In this document: one piece after another, positions 24,872 to 32,895 of the stretch
How positions within the stretch are numbered: the stretch's first letter is position 1
How the letters are laid out: each line of letters starts with the position of its first letter
Notes under the pieces: model-generated
Database searches by the model: none
Told to the model about the DNA's origin: nothing
What the model saw: only the letters and a program-made list of their open reading frames with translations
Source: a virus
Direction: 5' to 3' (one strand)
Virus record (IMG/VR): IMGVR_UViG_3300047564_002615
Span: 1 to 42,850 of that record
DNA length: 42,850 nt
Made by a program: the position numbers and the translations under genes

Positions 24872-26010
24872 TGATTCTTATCCCATATCATATCCATAAA
24901 GTTGTTCCAATATTCTTTTGCATCGTCAAGTGTTTTATTTACTTTATATGATTTTATATAGTTATACAACCATGGATTGGCATTTTTAATGCTTTCTTTT
25001 CGTATAACATCCAGTTCTTGAGTGTAATGTACAAAATAATCAAACAAATTTTCACCAGGTTCGTTTAACCATTGCAAAACTTTTTTGTTTGTTATATTGT
25101 TATTAATATACAACTTAAAATTGTCAGGTGTATTTTGTATGTTTAGCTCTCTTGGATAAGTCACAAAGTTTTCATTAAACACAAACTTAGGATAGTTTTT
25201 TCTATAGTACGATTGTATATTATCAATCTCATTTGCATTGTAAACATTTATGGTACAGTTTATTGTAACAGAGATTGTCTCATTAATAATACTATGATAA
25301 TAATCTAATACCGATTTAACTTTATTAAACTCCGCATTTTTTCTGATATAATTAAACAGTTTATCAGTACCATCTAAACTGACTGTTAACGCAACTGTTT
25401 TAAATCTTTGTATATATTTTTTTATTTTTTTAGTCGGCATTATTGTAGCATTAGTTGTCATCCATAATTCTATGTTTTCAATAGTATTTTCGTTGTCTAA
25501 TCTATCTAGCATAGGTTCAAACTTCGGACTGTACAATGGCTCGCCGCCTTGAAAAACAATTCGTTGTAAATTATGTAAATTAACTGTATCAGTTAAAGTG
25601 TTTTTTAAATATTTTGTAGGTGATAATGTTCGGCCATACAATAGCTTTTCATCTGCATACCAATTGTGACTATAACCACTAGTACACATTCTGCATTTAA
25701 GATTACAAATATTATCTAACATAAAATCAAGTACAATGAGCTTTGGTTCTGTAACAATACCAAATTCTTCATTTGCTTGTTGTCGTTCACTAATTAAGCC
25801 TGCTGCTTCTTTATTGTAACAGCTTTCACAACCTGATATACATTTACCTTGTAGCATATCTTGTCGAATATTATTCATCCATTCACTATCAAAAAAATTT
25901 TCAACAGAATCTGTTTGCGGAGGTTCTAAAAAGTTACAACATGGCATAACTTGATTAAAATTTGCTACATACAAATTAACAAACGGATACGCACAATAAG
26001 TCTTATTCAT
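24868..26010 (-). CDS. N-terminal-twitch radical SAM protein
   Basis: 380 residues. The N-terminal cluster domain has C6 (TYCAYPF), C24-C25 (MPCC) and C61-x2-C64 (CESCYNKEAAG). The rSAM motif is C102-x3-C106-x2-C109 (CNLKCRMC), with QGGEPLY and LDGTDKLFNYIR after it. It pairs in length and detail with 28544-29674: both have an SVxYNAN-type segment, the TYPRELNI / TYPEYLSI match and a C-terminal FDYFxxxxxxLDxxR. These two make a closer subgroup than the other five N-twitch proteins. The start overlaps the upstream oxygenase stop by 8 bases. Confidence 0.9.
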   Translation of the reverse strand: MNKTYCAYPFVNLYVANFNQVMPCCNFLEPPQTDSVENFFDSEWMNNIRQDMLQGKCISGCESCYNKEAAGLISERQQANEEFGIVTEPKLIVLDFMLDNICNLKCRMCTSGYSHNWYADEKLLYGRTLSPTKYLKNTLTDTVNLHNLQRIVFQGGEPLYSPKFEPMLDRLDNENTIENIELWMTTNATIMPTKKIKKYIQRFKTVALTVSLDGTDKLFNYIRKNAEFNKVKSVLDYYHSIINETISVTINCTINVYNANEIDNIQSYYRKNYPKFVFNENFVTYPRELNIQNTPDNFKLYINNNITNKKVLQWLNEPGENLFDYFVHYTQELDVIRKESIKNANPWLYNYIKSYKVNKTLDDAKEYWNNFMDMIWDKNQ

Positions 26011-26485
26011 ATGCTGTTACCTGTAACACTACTCTCGGTGAATGGCTAATGTTTGCTGCACCATGAATATCTTGACTATTGTAGTACTCATAAGCTTCAT
26101 AAGCTAGATAATTCGTTATCATTTTATCTTTGTAAATAAAAACATGTCCAGGTTCATAGTCTTGTAACGGAACCCATAATCTCTTACAATTAGCATCATG
26201 AGTGTGAGGATCGGTATGCATAGGCATAAACTGTCCAGGATATAATTTAGTGATCCACCAGTGATACTTTTTAAAGGGTAAGTCAAGTTTTCCTAACTGA
26301 GCTTCTTCATACACCCACCAATGTATTGCATGTAAATCATATCCAGCTTCTTTTGCTCTACGATATTCGGCACTTTCAACTGCTGTTGCTGCTGGCCAAT
26401 CTCTAGGTCTAGCTTGTCCTACTGTATCAAGAACACGCTGTCTTAAATTTGCAGGAATTAATTCTTTCCAATTGTCAATATACAT
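26003..26485 (-). CDS. 2OG-Fe(II) oxygenase-like protein (aspartyl/asparaginyl hydroxylase type)
   Basis: 160 residues from the ATG at 26485; a TTG one codon earlier is less likely. H90-x-D92 (PMHTDPHTH), H141 (DIHGAAN) and R151 (RVVLQVTAYE) form an iron and 2-oxoglutarate site. The IHWWVYEE, KYHWWITKLYPGQ and KRLWVPLQ segments match the layout of small aspartyl/asparaginyl beta-hydroxylase-like proteins. The domain fills the whole protein. It overlaps the preceding gene by 11 bases and the following rSAM by 8 bases. Confidence 0.75.
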   Translation of the reverse strand: MYIDNWKELIPANLRQRVLDTVGQARPRDWPAATAVESAEYRRAKEAGYDLHAIHWWVYEEAQLGKLDLPFKKYHWWITKLYPGQFMPMHTDPHTHDANCKRLWVPLQDYEPGHVFIYKDKMITNYLAYEAYEYYNSQDIHGAANISHSPRVVLQVTAYE

Positions 26486-27290
26486 CAAGATGTTCTATTC
26501 CTAATGTTTTTCTAAACTCATTGCTAAATTTGCAGTCAATGCGAAGCCCGTATTCAATTTCTTTTGATTCTTCGCCGCCGTGCCAATCCTGATCATTCCA
26601 AAATGCAGCATTAGCGTTTATATAATGTTTATTTTCTGTTTCTGGATCCCAAATATAAAATCCACGCTTGGTTCTATATCTTATGTGTATAAATTCATTG
26701 TTATGACGAGAATATTGTTTGTCATCTAATATACCGTTACGTGCATCTAAGTCTCTATGCTCAAATGCTCTACCATTATGATCGCAATGAAAAAATATCA
26801 CTCGTCCAATTCTATCGATGATACCACTGTGTTGCAAATCTTCAACCCAGTTAACAACACCAGGAAAGTATTTTGATTCTTCAGTTTTTTGACGTTCAGC
26901 ATTTCGTAAGTTCCAATCACCCTGTTCCCAGAGGAAATAATATATGTATGGGTCATTGGCACCCATTACAGTTTTTAAATATCTAGTAAAGATATTACGG
27001 TTTCTAAAATCTTTTAAATCTGTAAAATACATAGGATCGCCTGTGACACGTATAGGATGTGTTTCCGGTAATGCTAAATATTCTTCGACTGCCTTGTAAA
27101 TAGGTTTCCAGTTCATAATATAACTAGCATCGTGCCAATCAAATCCAGGAGCCATCCAAGTGCCTTCTTTTGCATAATCTCTTGCTAATGAAAATCCCTT
27201 TGCAATTTCAGGATGCAATTCTCTAAACTTACTTATAGGCAAATATGGATCTAAATTTATATAAGGTTTACCACCAATTCCTCTAATCAT
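26475..27290 (-). CDS. 2OG-Fe(II) oxygenase-like protein
   Basis: 271 residues from the ATG at 27290, preferred over one at 27296 because the promoter box GCTAAGTA then lies exactly five bases upstream, as at other operon heads. H178-x-D180 (FEHRDLD), H237 (DWHGGEE) and R250 (YGLRIDCKF) give the facial triad and 2-oxoglutarate Arg. The N-terminal 150 residues carry Trp-rich helical segments (TWMAPGFDWHD, YYFLWEQGDW) with no assigned fold. Head of the minus operon ending at 21113. Confidence 0.68.
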   Translation of the reverse strand: MIRGIGGKPYINLDPYLPISKFRELHPEIAKGFSLARDYAKEGTWMAPGFDWHDASYIMNWKPIYKAVEEYLALPETHPIRVTGDPMYFTDLKDFRNRNIFTRYLKTVMGANDPYIYYFLWEQGDWNLRNAERQKTEESKYFPGVVNWVEDLQHSGIIDRIGRVIFFHCDHNGRAFEHRDLDARNGILDDKQYSRHNNEFIHIRYRTKRGFYIWDPETENKHYINANAAFWNDQDWHGGEESKEIEYGLRIDCKFSNEFRKTLGIEHLDVY

Positions 27291-27322
27291 ACACATACTT
27301 AGCCGATAAGTATGTGTATGAT
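27286..27322. promoter_or_regulatory. 15-bp inverted repeat forming a divergent promoter/start region
   Basis: A perfect 15-bp inverted repeat (arms 27286-27300 and 27308-27322, 7-base centre) lies between two divergent genes. Each arm contains TAAGTA, then TGTGT, then the start codon: minus GCTAAGTA (27296-27303) five bases before the ATG at 27290, plus GATAAGTA (27305-27312) five bases before the ATG at 27318. The octamers resemble the T4 late box TATAAATA with G at position six. The two promoters overlap the start codons and leave no leader, so both mRNAs would be leaderless. Confidence 0.6.
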
Positions 27323-27890
27323 GGATTTTCTTGGGACACTACTTATAATTGCTGCAAAATATTATTACAAAGTTGTACACTTTTTTAATAAAAAATTAGC
27401 AGTCAATATTGATTATAAAAAATACTACAAAGACAACAATATAACAAAAATAATTAACAGTTTACATTCTAAAAAAGCAAATATAATAAATGAATTCGAT
27501 TTATCATCATACGTTTATATAAAAATGTGGAATTCTCGTGTTATAGATTTATTAGATGGTGACGAAAAAGTGTATAAAACATTTCAAAAAGAAATTGCAA
27601 TGTTAGAAAAACTTCCAAACATAGAACGAGCATTGTATATGTTTGTTGATCCTAATTCTGATATAACCGAGCACCTTGACGACGATGATAAAACAACTTA
27701 CCGTATATTAATAGGAGTTTGTGGCGAAGGAGAATTTTCTAATGTCAGCAAAAAACAAACAAATGTTTTAACTAAAGGAAAATCTATTGGAGTTGATGTA
27801 GAAGTTGAACTACACAAAGGTAAAAACTATACTAACAATCTTTGGTCAGTGCTGATCGTTTGTATCTCGAAAGAATCATACCGTGTTTGA
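27318..27890 (+). CDS. Aspartyl/asparaginyl beta-hydroxylase-like protein
   Basis: 190 residues from the ATG at 27318 (ATGs at 27312 and 27321 are alternatives; 27318 keeps the five-base promoter spacing). The N terminus has one hydrophobic stretch (FLGTLLIIAAKYYY), possibly a membrane anchor as in AspH-type enzymes. H119-x-D121 (TEHLDDDD), H166 (ELHKGKN) and a WSVLIVCI strand match the aspartyl beta-hydroxylase core. The GKSIGVDVEVEL segment is the usual strand before the distal His. First gene of the plus operon to 30269; overlaps the next by 8 bases. Confidence 0.65.
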   Translation: MMDFLGTLLIIAAKYYYKVVHFFNKKLAVNIDYKKYYKDNNITKIINSLHSKKANIINEFDLSSYVYIKMWNSRVIDLLDGDEKVYKTFQKEIAMLEKLPNIERALYMFVDPNSDITEHLDDDDKTTYRILIGVCGEGEFSNVSKKQTNVLTKGKSIGVDVEVELHKGKNYTNNLWSVLIVCISKESYRV

Positions 27891-28557
27891 GTACTATTAT
27901 AATAATGTACCAGGAAAAGGATTGTGCAGAAACAATCTTATCTACACAAGTTTAATTTCACGAGATCGAAAGACTTTTTGTCAGTGGTATTACAACGACG
28001 AAAACTATCACGGCGGGCACAACGAAGTTGTTGATCCACGGTTAATGGAAGAAAAATGGCATAGAGAAATTAAATTTTTAACTATTATGTCCAGACATTA
28101 TCCCCAGCATGTTCCGACAATTGACACTGTAGATCACATAAACAAAAAAATATACTTTGATATAGATGGAGCAGATTTTTGGGAATTGTCCGGATGTAAC
28201 AAAAACAATTTCGATAGTGTTTTACCCAATTGGCGAGAACAAATGCTAGATATTTTGAAGTCACATCAAAACTTGGGCATTTACAAATATAGTTTGCATC
28301 CTAGCAGTTATTTTATTGTAAATGGAAAACTAAAAAGTATCAATTATTTTTTTGCATATGATGGCAACGATAAACCTATCAGTCTTAAAAGTGTGTTGAG
28401 TCATATAAGTGAAAATAGGCGTAATCTGTTGTTTCCGCAGATGGAACAAATGGGAATCAACTTGTACATGTCAACAGAATTTAAAGTTATTCAAAAGTTA
28501 GCATATCGCAGTTTTGCCACAGATTATCCAGAAGGGTTGTTTGATGAGTTATTGTAG
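27883..28557 (+). CDS. Kinase-fold-like protein lacking catalytic residues (pseudokinase-like)
   Basis: 224 residues with a GTG start overlapping the previous stop. The order KTFCQWYY, a helix with WHREIKFL, a hinge-like KKIYFDIDG strand, then YSLHPSSYFIVNGKLKSINYFFA resembles a protein- or aminoglycoside-kinase small lobe, hinge, catalytic loop and DFG strand. The catalytic-loop Asp is replaced (LHPSSYF) and the DFG-position Asp is Asn (INYFF). It is a distant paralogue of 33457-34134. If the fold is right it could bind nucleotide or a partner without phosphotransfer. Next gene overlaps by 14 bases. Confidence 0.5.
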   Translation: MFEYYYNNVPGKGLCRNNLIYTSLISRDRKTFCQWYYNDENYHGGHNEVVDPRLMEEKWHREIKFLTIMSRHYPQHVPTIDTVDHINKKIYFDIDGADFWELSGCNKNNFDSVLPNWREQMLDILKSHQNLGIYKYSLHPSSYFIVNGKLKSINYFFAYDGNDKPISLKSVLSHISENRRNLLFPQMEQMGINLYMSTEFKVIQKLAYRSFATDYPEGLFDELL

Positions 28558-29674
28558 TATGCTGTACAGAGAACTAACAGTTGCAACTGGTAACAAATTG
28601 CTTCCATGTTGTTTATACAAAGAAGATATCGACGTTGTTGGATCTGTGAAAGAAACATTTTATCACGGGGAGTTCGAAACACTAAGACAACGTATGCTTT
28701 CAGGAGAACGTATAAGTGCATGTGAGCAATGCTATGATAAAGAAGCACTAGGGCTATCATCTCTTAGAACAGAATCAAATACCAAATGGAACAATCCTCA
28801 AAACGTTAAACTAAAAGTATTAGAATTAGAGTTTGATAATATTTGTAATTTAAAATGCAGAAGCTGTAATAGTGTTCACAGTCATCAGTGGTACAATGAC
28901 GAAAACAAAATATTTGGAACATCACTGCTTGGCAAAAAGCATAGACAGATTGACGATTATTTGAGTCTTGATTTATCCGAGATAGAAACACTAAAGTTTT
29001 ACGGCGGCGAACCTTTTTATTCACCAATGTGCAAAGAGTTTTGTACACATCTTAAAAAAAGTACAGATGTTTCTCGATTAGAAATTGTTACATTTTCAAA
29101 TTGCACTGTTTTACCATCCGACGAAATTTATACAATATTAAAAGAATGCAAGTCTTTGTACATGATTTTAAGCATCGATGGCTATGGAAATTTTAACGAT
29201 TATTTTAGACACGGATCTAAATGGGACAAGATTGTCGAAAGTTTAAATTTTTATACAGATTTGTTAAAAATTAGATCGGGCGAAACAGAGTTACTAGTAA
29301 ACACAACTGTTAGTGTTTATAATGCTAACTTATTACAAGAATTTGATAGTTTTATGATTAAACACTATCCACATATTAAATTGCAAAAAAGTGCGTTAAC
29401 TTATCCAGAATATCTTTCGATTGCAAATTTACCAAAAGAATATAAAGTAAAATTAGAATCATATTTACAAAGTTATCCTGATATACTAACTTACATGAAT
29501 CAAGAAGGAAATAGTAAAATGTTTGATTACTTTTTGTATTTTCATCATTCATTAGATCAATTACGAAATGAAAAATTAGAAAACAATTTGCTAAACGATT
29601 TTATAAAACTTTATAACTGTAATATAACAAAAGAAGATATGAAAGTGTTAATTGAATCTTATGTACAAAATTAA
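28544..29674 (+). CDS. N-terminal-twitch radical SAM protein
   Basis: 376 residues from the ATG at 28544, with an upstream TTG (28514) rejected because it would overlap the neighbour further without aligning to the family opening. C4 (SYCSMLY), C22-C23 (LPCC) and C60-x2-C63 (CEQCYDKEALG) make the N-terminal domain, which has Leu-Tyr where siblings have PW/PF. The rSAM motif is C101-x3-C105-x2-C108 (CNLKCRSC), followed by YGGEPFY. Closest sibling is 24868-26010. The two therefore sit in two divergent operons separated by the 27286-27322 palindrome. Confidence 0.9.
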   Translation: MSYCSMLYRELTVATGNKLLPCCLYKEDIDVVGSVKETFYHGEFETLRQRMLSGERISACEQCYDKEALGLSSLRTESNTKWNNPQNVKLKVLELEFDNICNLKCRSCNSVHSHQWYNDENKIFGTSLLGKKHRQIDDYLSLDLSEIETLKFYGGEPFYSPMCKEFCTHLKKSTDVSRLEIVTFSNCTVLPSDEIYTILKECKSLYMILSIDGYGNFNDYFRHGSKWDKIVESLNFYTDLLKIRSGETELLVNTTVSVYNANLLQEFDSFMIKHYPHIKLQKSALTYPEYLSIANLPKEYKVKLESYLQSYPDILTYMNQEGNSKMFDYFLYFHHSLDQLRNEKLENNLLNDFIKLYNCNITKEDMKVLIESYVQN

Positions 29675-30269
29675 AGAATATAATAACAATTTAGATTTAA
29701 CAGAATACTATTGTCTTGCACATGAGCGTGGATTTTATAATAACAACAGCAAAGAAAAACTAGTTGACACTTGGTTACACATGGACCGTTGGCAAGTATG
29801 GATCCTTTACTACAACGATCAAGTTGTGGGCTCAATTGCTGCACACAGTTTAGAAGAACTAGGAGTATTAGGTGATGCATATCGTATTGCTGCTAGAACT
29901 TGTACGTTCGACGATTTAACTGGGCAACGTAAAACTTTAAGAACAGCAAACACTATTATTGCAAAGCATCAAAATTTAACAGCACAGTTGCTATTGCCAT
30001 TGTGCGTTGAGTGGGCAGGCAAAGACAAAGACCTATACATAAGTTCAAACGAAAACGACACAGGCACACAAAAGTACGTTCATAGACTGTATTGCCCAGG
30101 GCTTAAAAAAGCGGGCGTATTAGAAGAACCCGTTGACTTAGAATACAGAGGTGCTATTCAAAGTTTTTGGCGTATGAATGTTGATGAATTTTATCGTCAA
30201 ATGGATGAACATTGGTGGCCCGAAGCACGAGCAGCACTAAATGCATATAGAGCATCTATTGCAGAATGA
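29661..30269 (+). CDS. GNAT-like acetyltransferase domain protein, tentative
   Basis: 202 residues from the ATG at 29661; a TTG at 29652 is less likely. The opening, a helix, then WQVWILYYNDQVVGSIAAHSL, resembles the beta2-beta4 hairpin of GNAT-fold enzymes (xVxxxDGxxVGxxxxxxL). A FDDLTGQRK turn then LRTANTIIAKHQNL could be the acyl-CoA-binding region, but no Q/R-x-x-G-x-G/A loop is clear. Overlaps the preceding rSAM by 14 bases and the convergent SDR by 73 bases. Confidence 0.5.
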   Translation: MYKIKEYNNNLDLTEYYCLAHERGFYNNNSKEKLVDTWLHMDRWQVWILYYNDQVVGSIAAHSLEELGVLGDAYRIAARTCTFDDLTGQRKTLRTANTIIAKHQNLTAQLLLPLCVEWAGKDKDLYISSNENDTGTQKYVHRLYCPGLKKAGVLEEPVDLEYRGAIQSFWRMNVDEFYRQMDEHWWPEARAALNAYRASIAE

Positions 30270-30841
30270 TCTGAGTTAATACGTTTTAATTCTGTATAAA
30301 CGTGATTGGTTAATTTCCATCTAAACTCCACTTGTCTAATACTGGGTTTTTGAGCCCAAAACATAATAGTCTCGACAACATCATCCAACGGGGTTGTGTA
30401 ATCGCTGGTAAAAGCTGATGCATGATCTGTATCAACTGTTGTTCCTTCTAAGAAACTTAAATCAAGATGCAGTATAGGAATACCGTTGGGATTTATGCTT
30501 TCTAATCTGCAAGCTTCTGCAAGTGCTTGCTTGTCATGTACATAGTCAGTAGGAACAAGTTCCGGGTACAGTCTGCTTACACTACCCATTACGACCATCA
30601 TACCAACTTTATCTTTTAGGGCGTGGAACAATTTCAATTGCTGAGAATCTCTATAAGCATTATTGATAAACAATTCTGCACCGGATGCTTGCTCAACAAT
30701 TTTATCAAAGTCTTTTTCAATGTCATAACCGTTGCTGCGACTCATACCTATTATGTTATGACAGCTTACATCTTTAAATTTATCGTAAATGGCTTTTCCT
30801 ATGCCACTTGTATGTCCTGTAATTATTATGTTTTTGCTCAT
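30197..30841 (-). CDS. Short-chain dehydrogenase/reductase-like protein
   Basis: 214 residues. TGHTSGIG at 8-15 is the NAD(P)-binding TGxxxGIG motif, FINNAY the NNAG-like stretch, and GSVSRLY with YVHDKQAL gives Ser and the YxxxK pair. It is shorter than typical SDRs (~250). Partner of 30838-31311, with which it overlaps by 4 bases (ATGA). Ends inside the convergent GNAT-like gene. Likely reduces a carbonyl or oxidises an alcohol, for example in a product or nucleotide sugar; the substrate is not evident. Confidence 0.78.
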   Translation of the reverse strand: MSKNIIITGHTSGIGKAIYDKFKDVSCHNIIGMSRSNGYDIEKDFDKIVEQASGAELFINNAYRDSQQLKLFHALKDKVGMMVVMGSVSRLYPELVPTDYVHDKQALAEACRLESINPNGIPILHLDLSFLEGTTVDTDHASAFTSDYTTPLDDVVETIMFWAQKPSIRQVEFRWKLTNHVYTELKRINSDHSAIDALYAFSAARASGHQCSSI

Positions 30842-31311
30842 ACATTAAATCCTATTTGTGTTATAGATGTATTTTTACACCAAAATTGTATAGTGTTCCA
30901 AATCAATTCATAATCCTCATATGACTTTCCAGTTAGTTTAAGATACAGCCACTGATGCCCTTCTAATACTGTTTTTTCAAAATATTTTTCTAATGTTTGT
31001 TTTTCTTGACTATACTGTGCCATTTTAGTATCAGCAAAGGTAGCTGCAATACTACCCATCACTATAACTTTAATATCTTTTACATGTGTTAACTCTTTGA
31101 GATAATACAGCTGACTTCCGTTAGCGTGAGCATTTAATATTACAAAATCATCAGGTTCTACTTGATAACATATTTTCATAACATCTTTGCTAATATCATA
31201 ACCGTTGTGTCTACTATAACCCCGCACTTCAGTTTTAGGCAATGACGTGTTAAATTTGTCATACAAATATGCTCCTAATCCTCTGCTATTTCCTACAACA
31301 TGAATTGTCAT
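30838..31311 (-). CDS. Truncated short-chain dehydrogenase-like protein
   Basis: 157 residues. GNSRGLG near residue 7 is a variant of the cofactor loop, ILNAHANG replaces NNAG, GSIAATF contains the active-site Ser and YSQEKQTL the YxxxK pair. The C-terminal third of an SDR is missing: it ends at FWCKNTSITQIGF, the region where the neighbour has FWAQKPSIRQVEF. It may therefore need the neighbour to form a working heterodimer. It overlaps the small upstream gene by 4 bases. Confidence 0.7.
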   Translation of the reverse strand: MTIHVVGNSRGLGAYLYDKFNTSLPKTEVRGYSRHNGYDISKDVMKICYQVEPDDFVILNAHANGSQLYYLKELTHVKDIKVIVMGSIAATFADTKMAQYSQEKQTLEKYFEKTVLEGHQWLYLKLTGKSYEDYELIWNTIQFWCKNTSITQIGFNV

Positions 31312-31478
31312 TTAACTAAATCATCAATACCATCAAAATAATCTATACCAACAATATCTACAATTTGCTGATTTTCTTTTAAGGTTTTTAATTTTCTCCA
31401 CAGTACAACATTTGCCCGTTGTATTTCCATAAACTTTTCTAAATAAAATTTGTCGGTTATTTCAGTTTTATTATTCAT
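31308..31478 (-). CDS. Small uncharacterised protein (56 residues)
   Basis: Start at the ATG at 31478, which overlaps the upstream stop by 8 bases; a longer frame to 31520 would read through the neighbour. Mostly helical and charged (FYLEKFMEIQRANVVLWRKLKTLKENQQ) with an acidic tail (GIDYFDGIDDL). No family recognised. Small and translationally coupled between the cold-shock-hydroxylase and the SDR-like genes. With 13541-13765 it is one of two candidate accessory or carrier proteins in the window. Confidence 0.55.
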   Translation of the reverse strand: MNNKTEITDKFYLEKFMEIQRANVVLWRKLKTLKENQQIVDIVGIDYFDGIDDLVK

Positions 31479-32349
31479 AGTCTTTCCTTGAAGAATAGCC
31501 AACTCTAGGACGGTCGGCAAAAAAGCAACTGGCTATCCATTTAGTACCAGACGTAATTAATGTACTCTCGTGTATAGTGCTCCAGTTTGTTGCTTCGTCG
31601 TAACATTGTTTAAAATATAAAAAACTTCCTTTTTTAGGCTTTATATCTACACCAAGCTTAGGAAAACTTGTAATACCGCCTTCAAAGTCATCATTCAAAT
31701 AAAATATGCCTGTTCCAACTCTATCGCCGCCGTGCTTGTAATAATTTATTTGCTTTGGATCATACGGATAGTCATGGTGTAAATCTAAGAATTGTCCTGT
31801 TTCATAATTGTAAATATCACAGGCTTCAATATGACTAAACGGTATTTGTGCATATTGTACAATAGCACTAGCTAGTATGTCATAATGTCTAGGATCCATG
31901 CCTAAACTTATACCTCTGTTTTCTACTTGTTCAGTAACTTGAGCAAAGCTTTCTTTCCTGCTTTGGTATCCGCTATTAGGATTCATGCTATCACGTATAT
32001 GCTTTTCAACAATCGTATCACACTGCTCGTGTGTTAGTACATTTTCAAAAACAACAATACTCGGAGTTTCGTAATACTCGACTTTTTTAACAATGGAATT
32101 TTCTTCAAAGCTGTTTTCAAAATCATAGTGTATTTTAAAATTGTTTGTATCTAATACTCTTATATCAACTCCGTAATAACCGTACTCAGGATCTTCTTTT
32201 AAAATAAATTCAACAGTTTGATATTCAAACAATGTAGGTATATTGTGATTTACCTCATGACGTTGTGCAATTACCATTTTACCTGTTTGTGATTTGATAT
32301 AACCAAAGCCTTTGGCTTCATTGTACCATTTTACTATACCACGTTCCAT
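31471..32349 (-). CDS. Cold-shock-domain fused to prolyl 4-hydroxylase-like domain
   Basis: 292 residues. Residues 1-~70 start GIVKWYNEAKGFGYIKS, the RNP1-bearing opening of cold-shock proteins, although the RNP2 strand (VIAQRHEV) is poorly kept. Residues ~95-285 are prolyl 4-hydroxylase-like: FENVLTHEQC, IYNYETGQFLDLHHDY with H191-x-D193, FYLNDDFEGGITSFP, H260 and K270 (TKWIASCFF). The fusion would link nucleic-acid binding to a hydroxylase. Start at 32349 lies just after the upstream stop. Confidence 0.78.
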   Translation of the reverse strand: MERGIVKWYNEAKGFGYIKSQTGKMVIAQRHEVNHNIPTLFEYQTVEFILKEDPEYGYYGVDIRVLDTNNFKIHYDFENSFEENSIVKKVEYYETPSIVVFENVLTHEQCDTIVEKHIRDSMNPNSGYQSRKESFAQVTEQVENRGISLGMDPRHYDILASAIVQYAQIPFSHIEACDIYNYETGQFLDLHHDYPYDPKQINYYKHGGDRVGTGIFYLNDDFEGGITSFPKLGVDIKPKKGSFLYFKQCYDEATNWSTIHESTLITSGTKWIASCFFADRPRVGYSSRKDYE

Positions 32350-32352
32350 ACA

Positions 32353-32895
32353 TCACCATATGTTAAAAAGATATTTAGGCTTAAAGCCACTGTTGCCGCC
32401 GGCATGCCAACTGGTTCTTGCGGGCCATTCATACACAGATCCTTGTTCTTGATAGTACAGGCATTCTTCGTTTACTATAAACACATGACCAAAATCTGGT
32501 TTACCTATGTGACAATGAAACCGACGTATACCTTCTACTTTTGAAAGTTGTTGTTCATCGTCATGAACGTCCCAATGCAACGCTGCAATTCTTCCAATAT
32601 TAACTCTGCTTATCCACGCCGTCTTGTAAGAATCAATACCTACAAAATTACAAAATTTATCAACTACTGCTTGATCAAATTCGTGTCCCGGTAAAAACAT
32701 ATCCCATTCTACTGTGCCTCCCGAACTTGCTGTTTTTAATCCAGCCGCTTCCCACATATCAAGAATTGAATCCAGTCCCGGTAAGTTATCGCCACGCTTG
32801 TGACTAGGACCCACATAATGCGGTTGTGTGTTTTCACAATCTGCTATTACTGCATCCCAGTCTATTATATTAGAGCAGTTTCCTACATACTTCAT
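32353..32895 (-). CDS. 2OG-Fe(II) oxygenase-like protein (tandem paralogue A)
   Basis: 180 residues. H107-x-D109 (ALHWDVHDDE) and H164 (SWHAGGN) make the metal site in a small aspartyl-hydroxylase-like fold (RRFHCHIGKP, GHVFIVNEE, YEWPARTSW). Shares with 32895-33464 the opening KY(V/I)GN(C/T)S(N/D)IIDW, the HWD motif and the ending FxPxYLF, so the two are a tandem duplication. The shared one-base junction (TAATG) makes translation coupled. Confidence 0.72.
   Translation of the reverse strand: MKYVGNCSNIIDWDAVIADCENTQPHYVGPSHKRGDNLPGLDSILDMWEAAGLKTASSGGTVEWDMFLPGHEFDQAVVDKFCNFVGIDSYKTAWISRVNIGRIAALHWDVHDDEQQLSKVEGIRRFHCHIGKPDFGHVFIVNEECLYYQEQGSVYEWPARTSWHAGGNSGFKPKYLFNIW

Noticed and set aside
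27286-27322. Rho-independent terminator
   Set aside because: The stem is long but no T-tract follows on either side, and it lies between divergent starts, where a terminator has no role.
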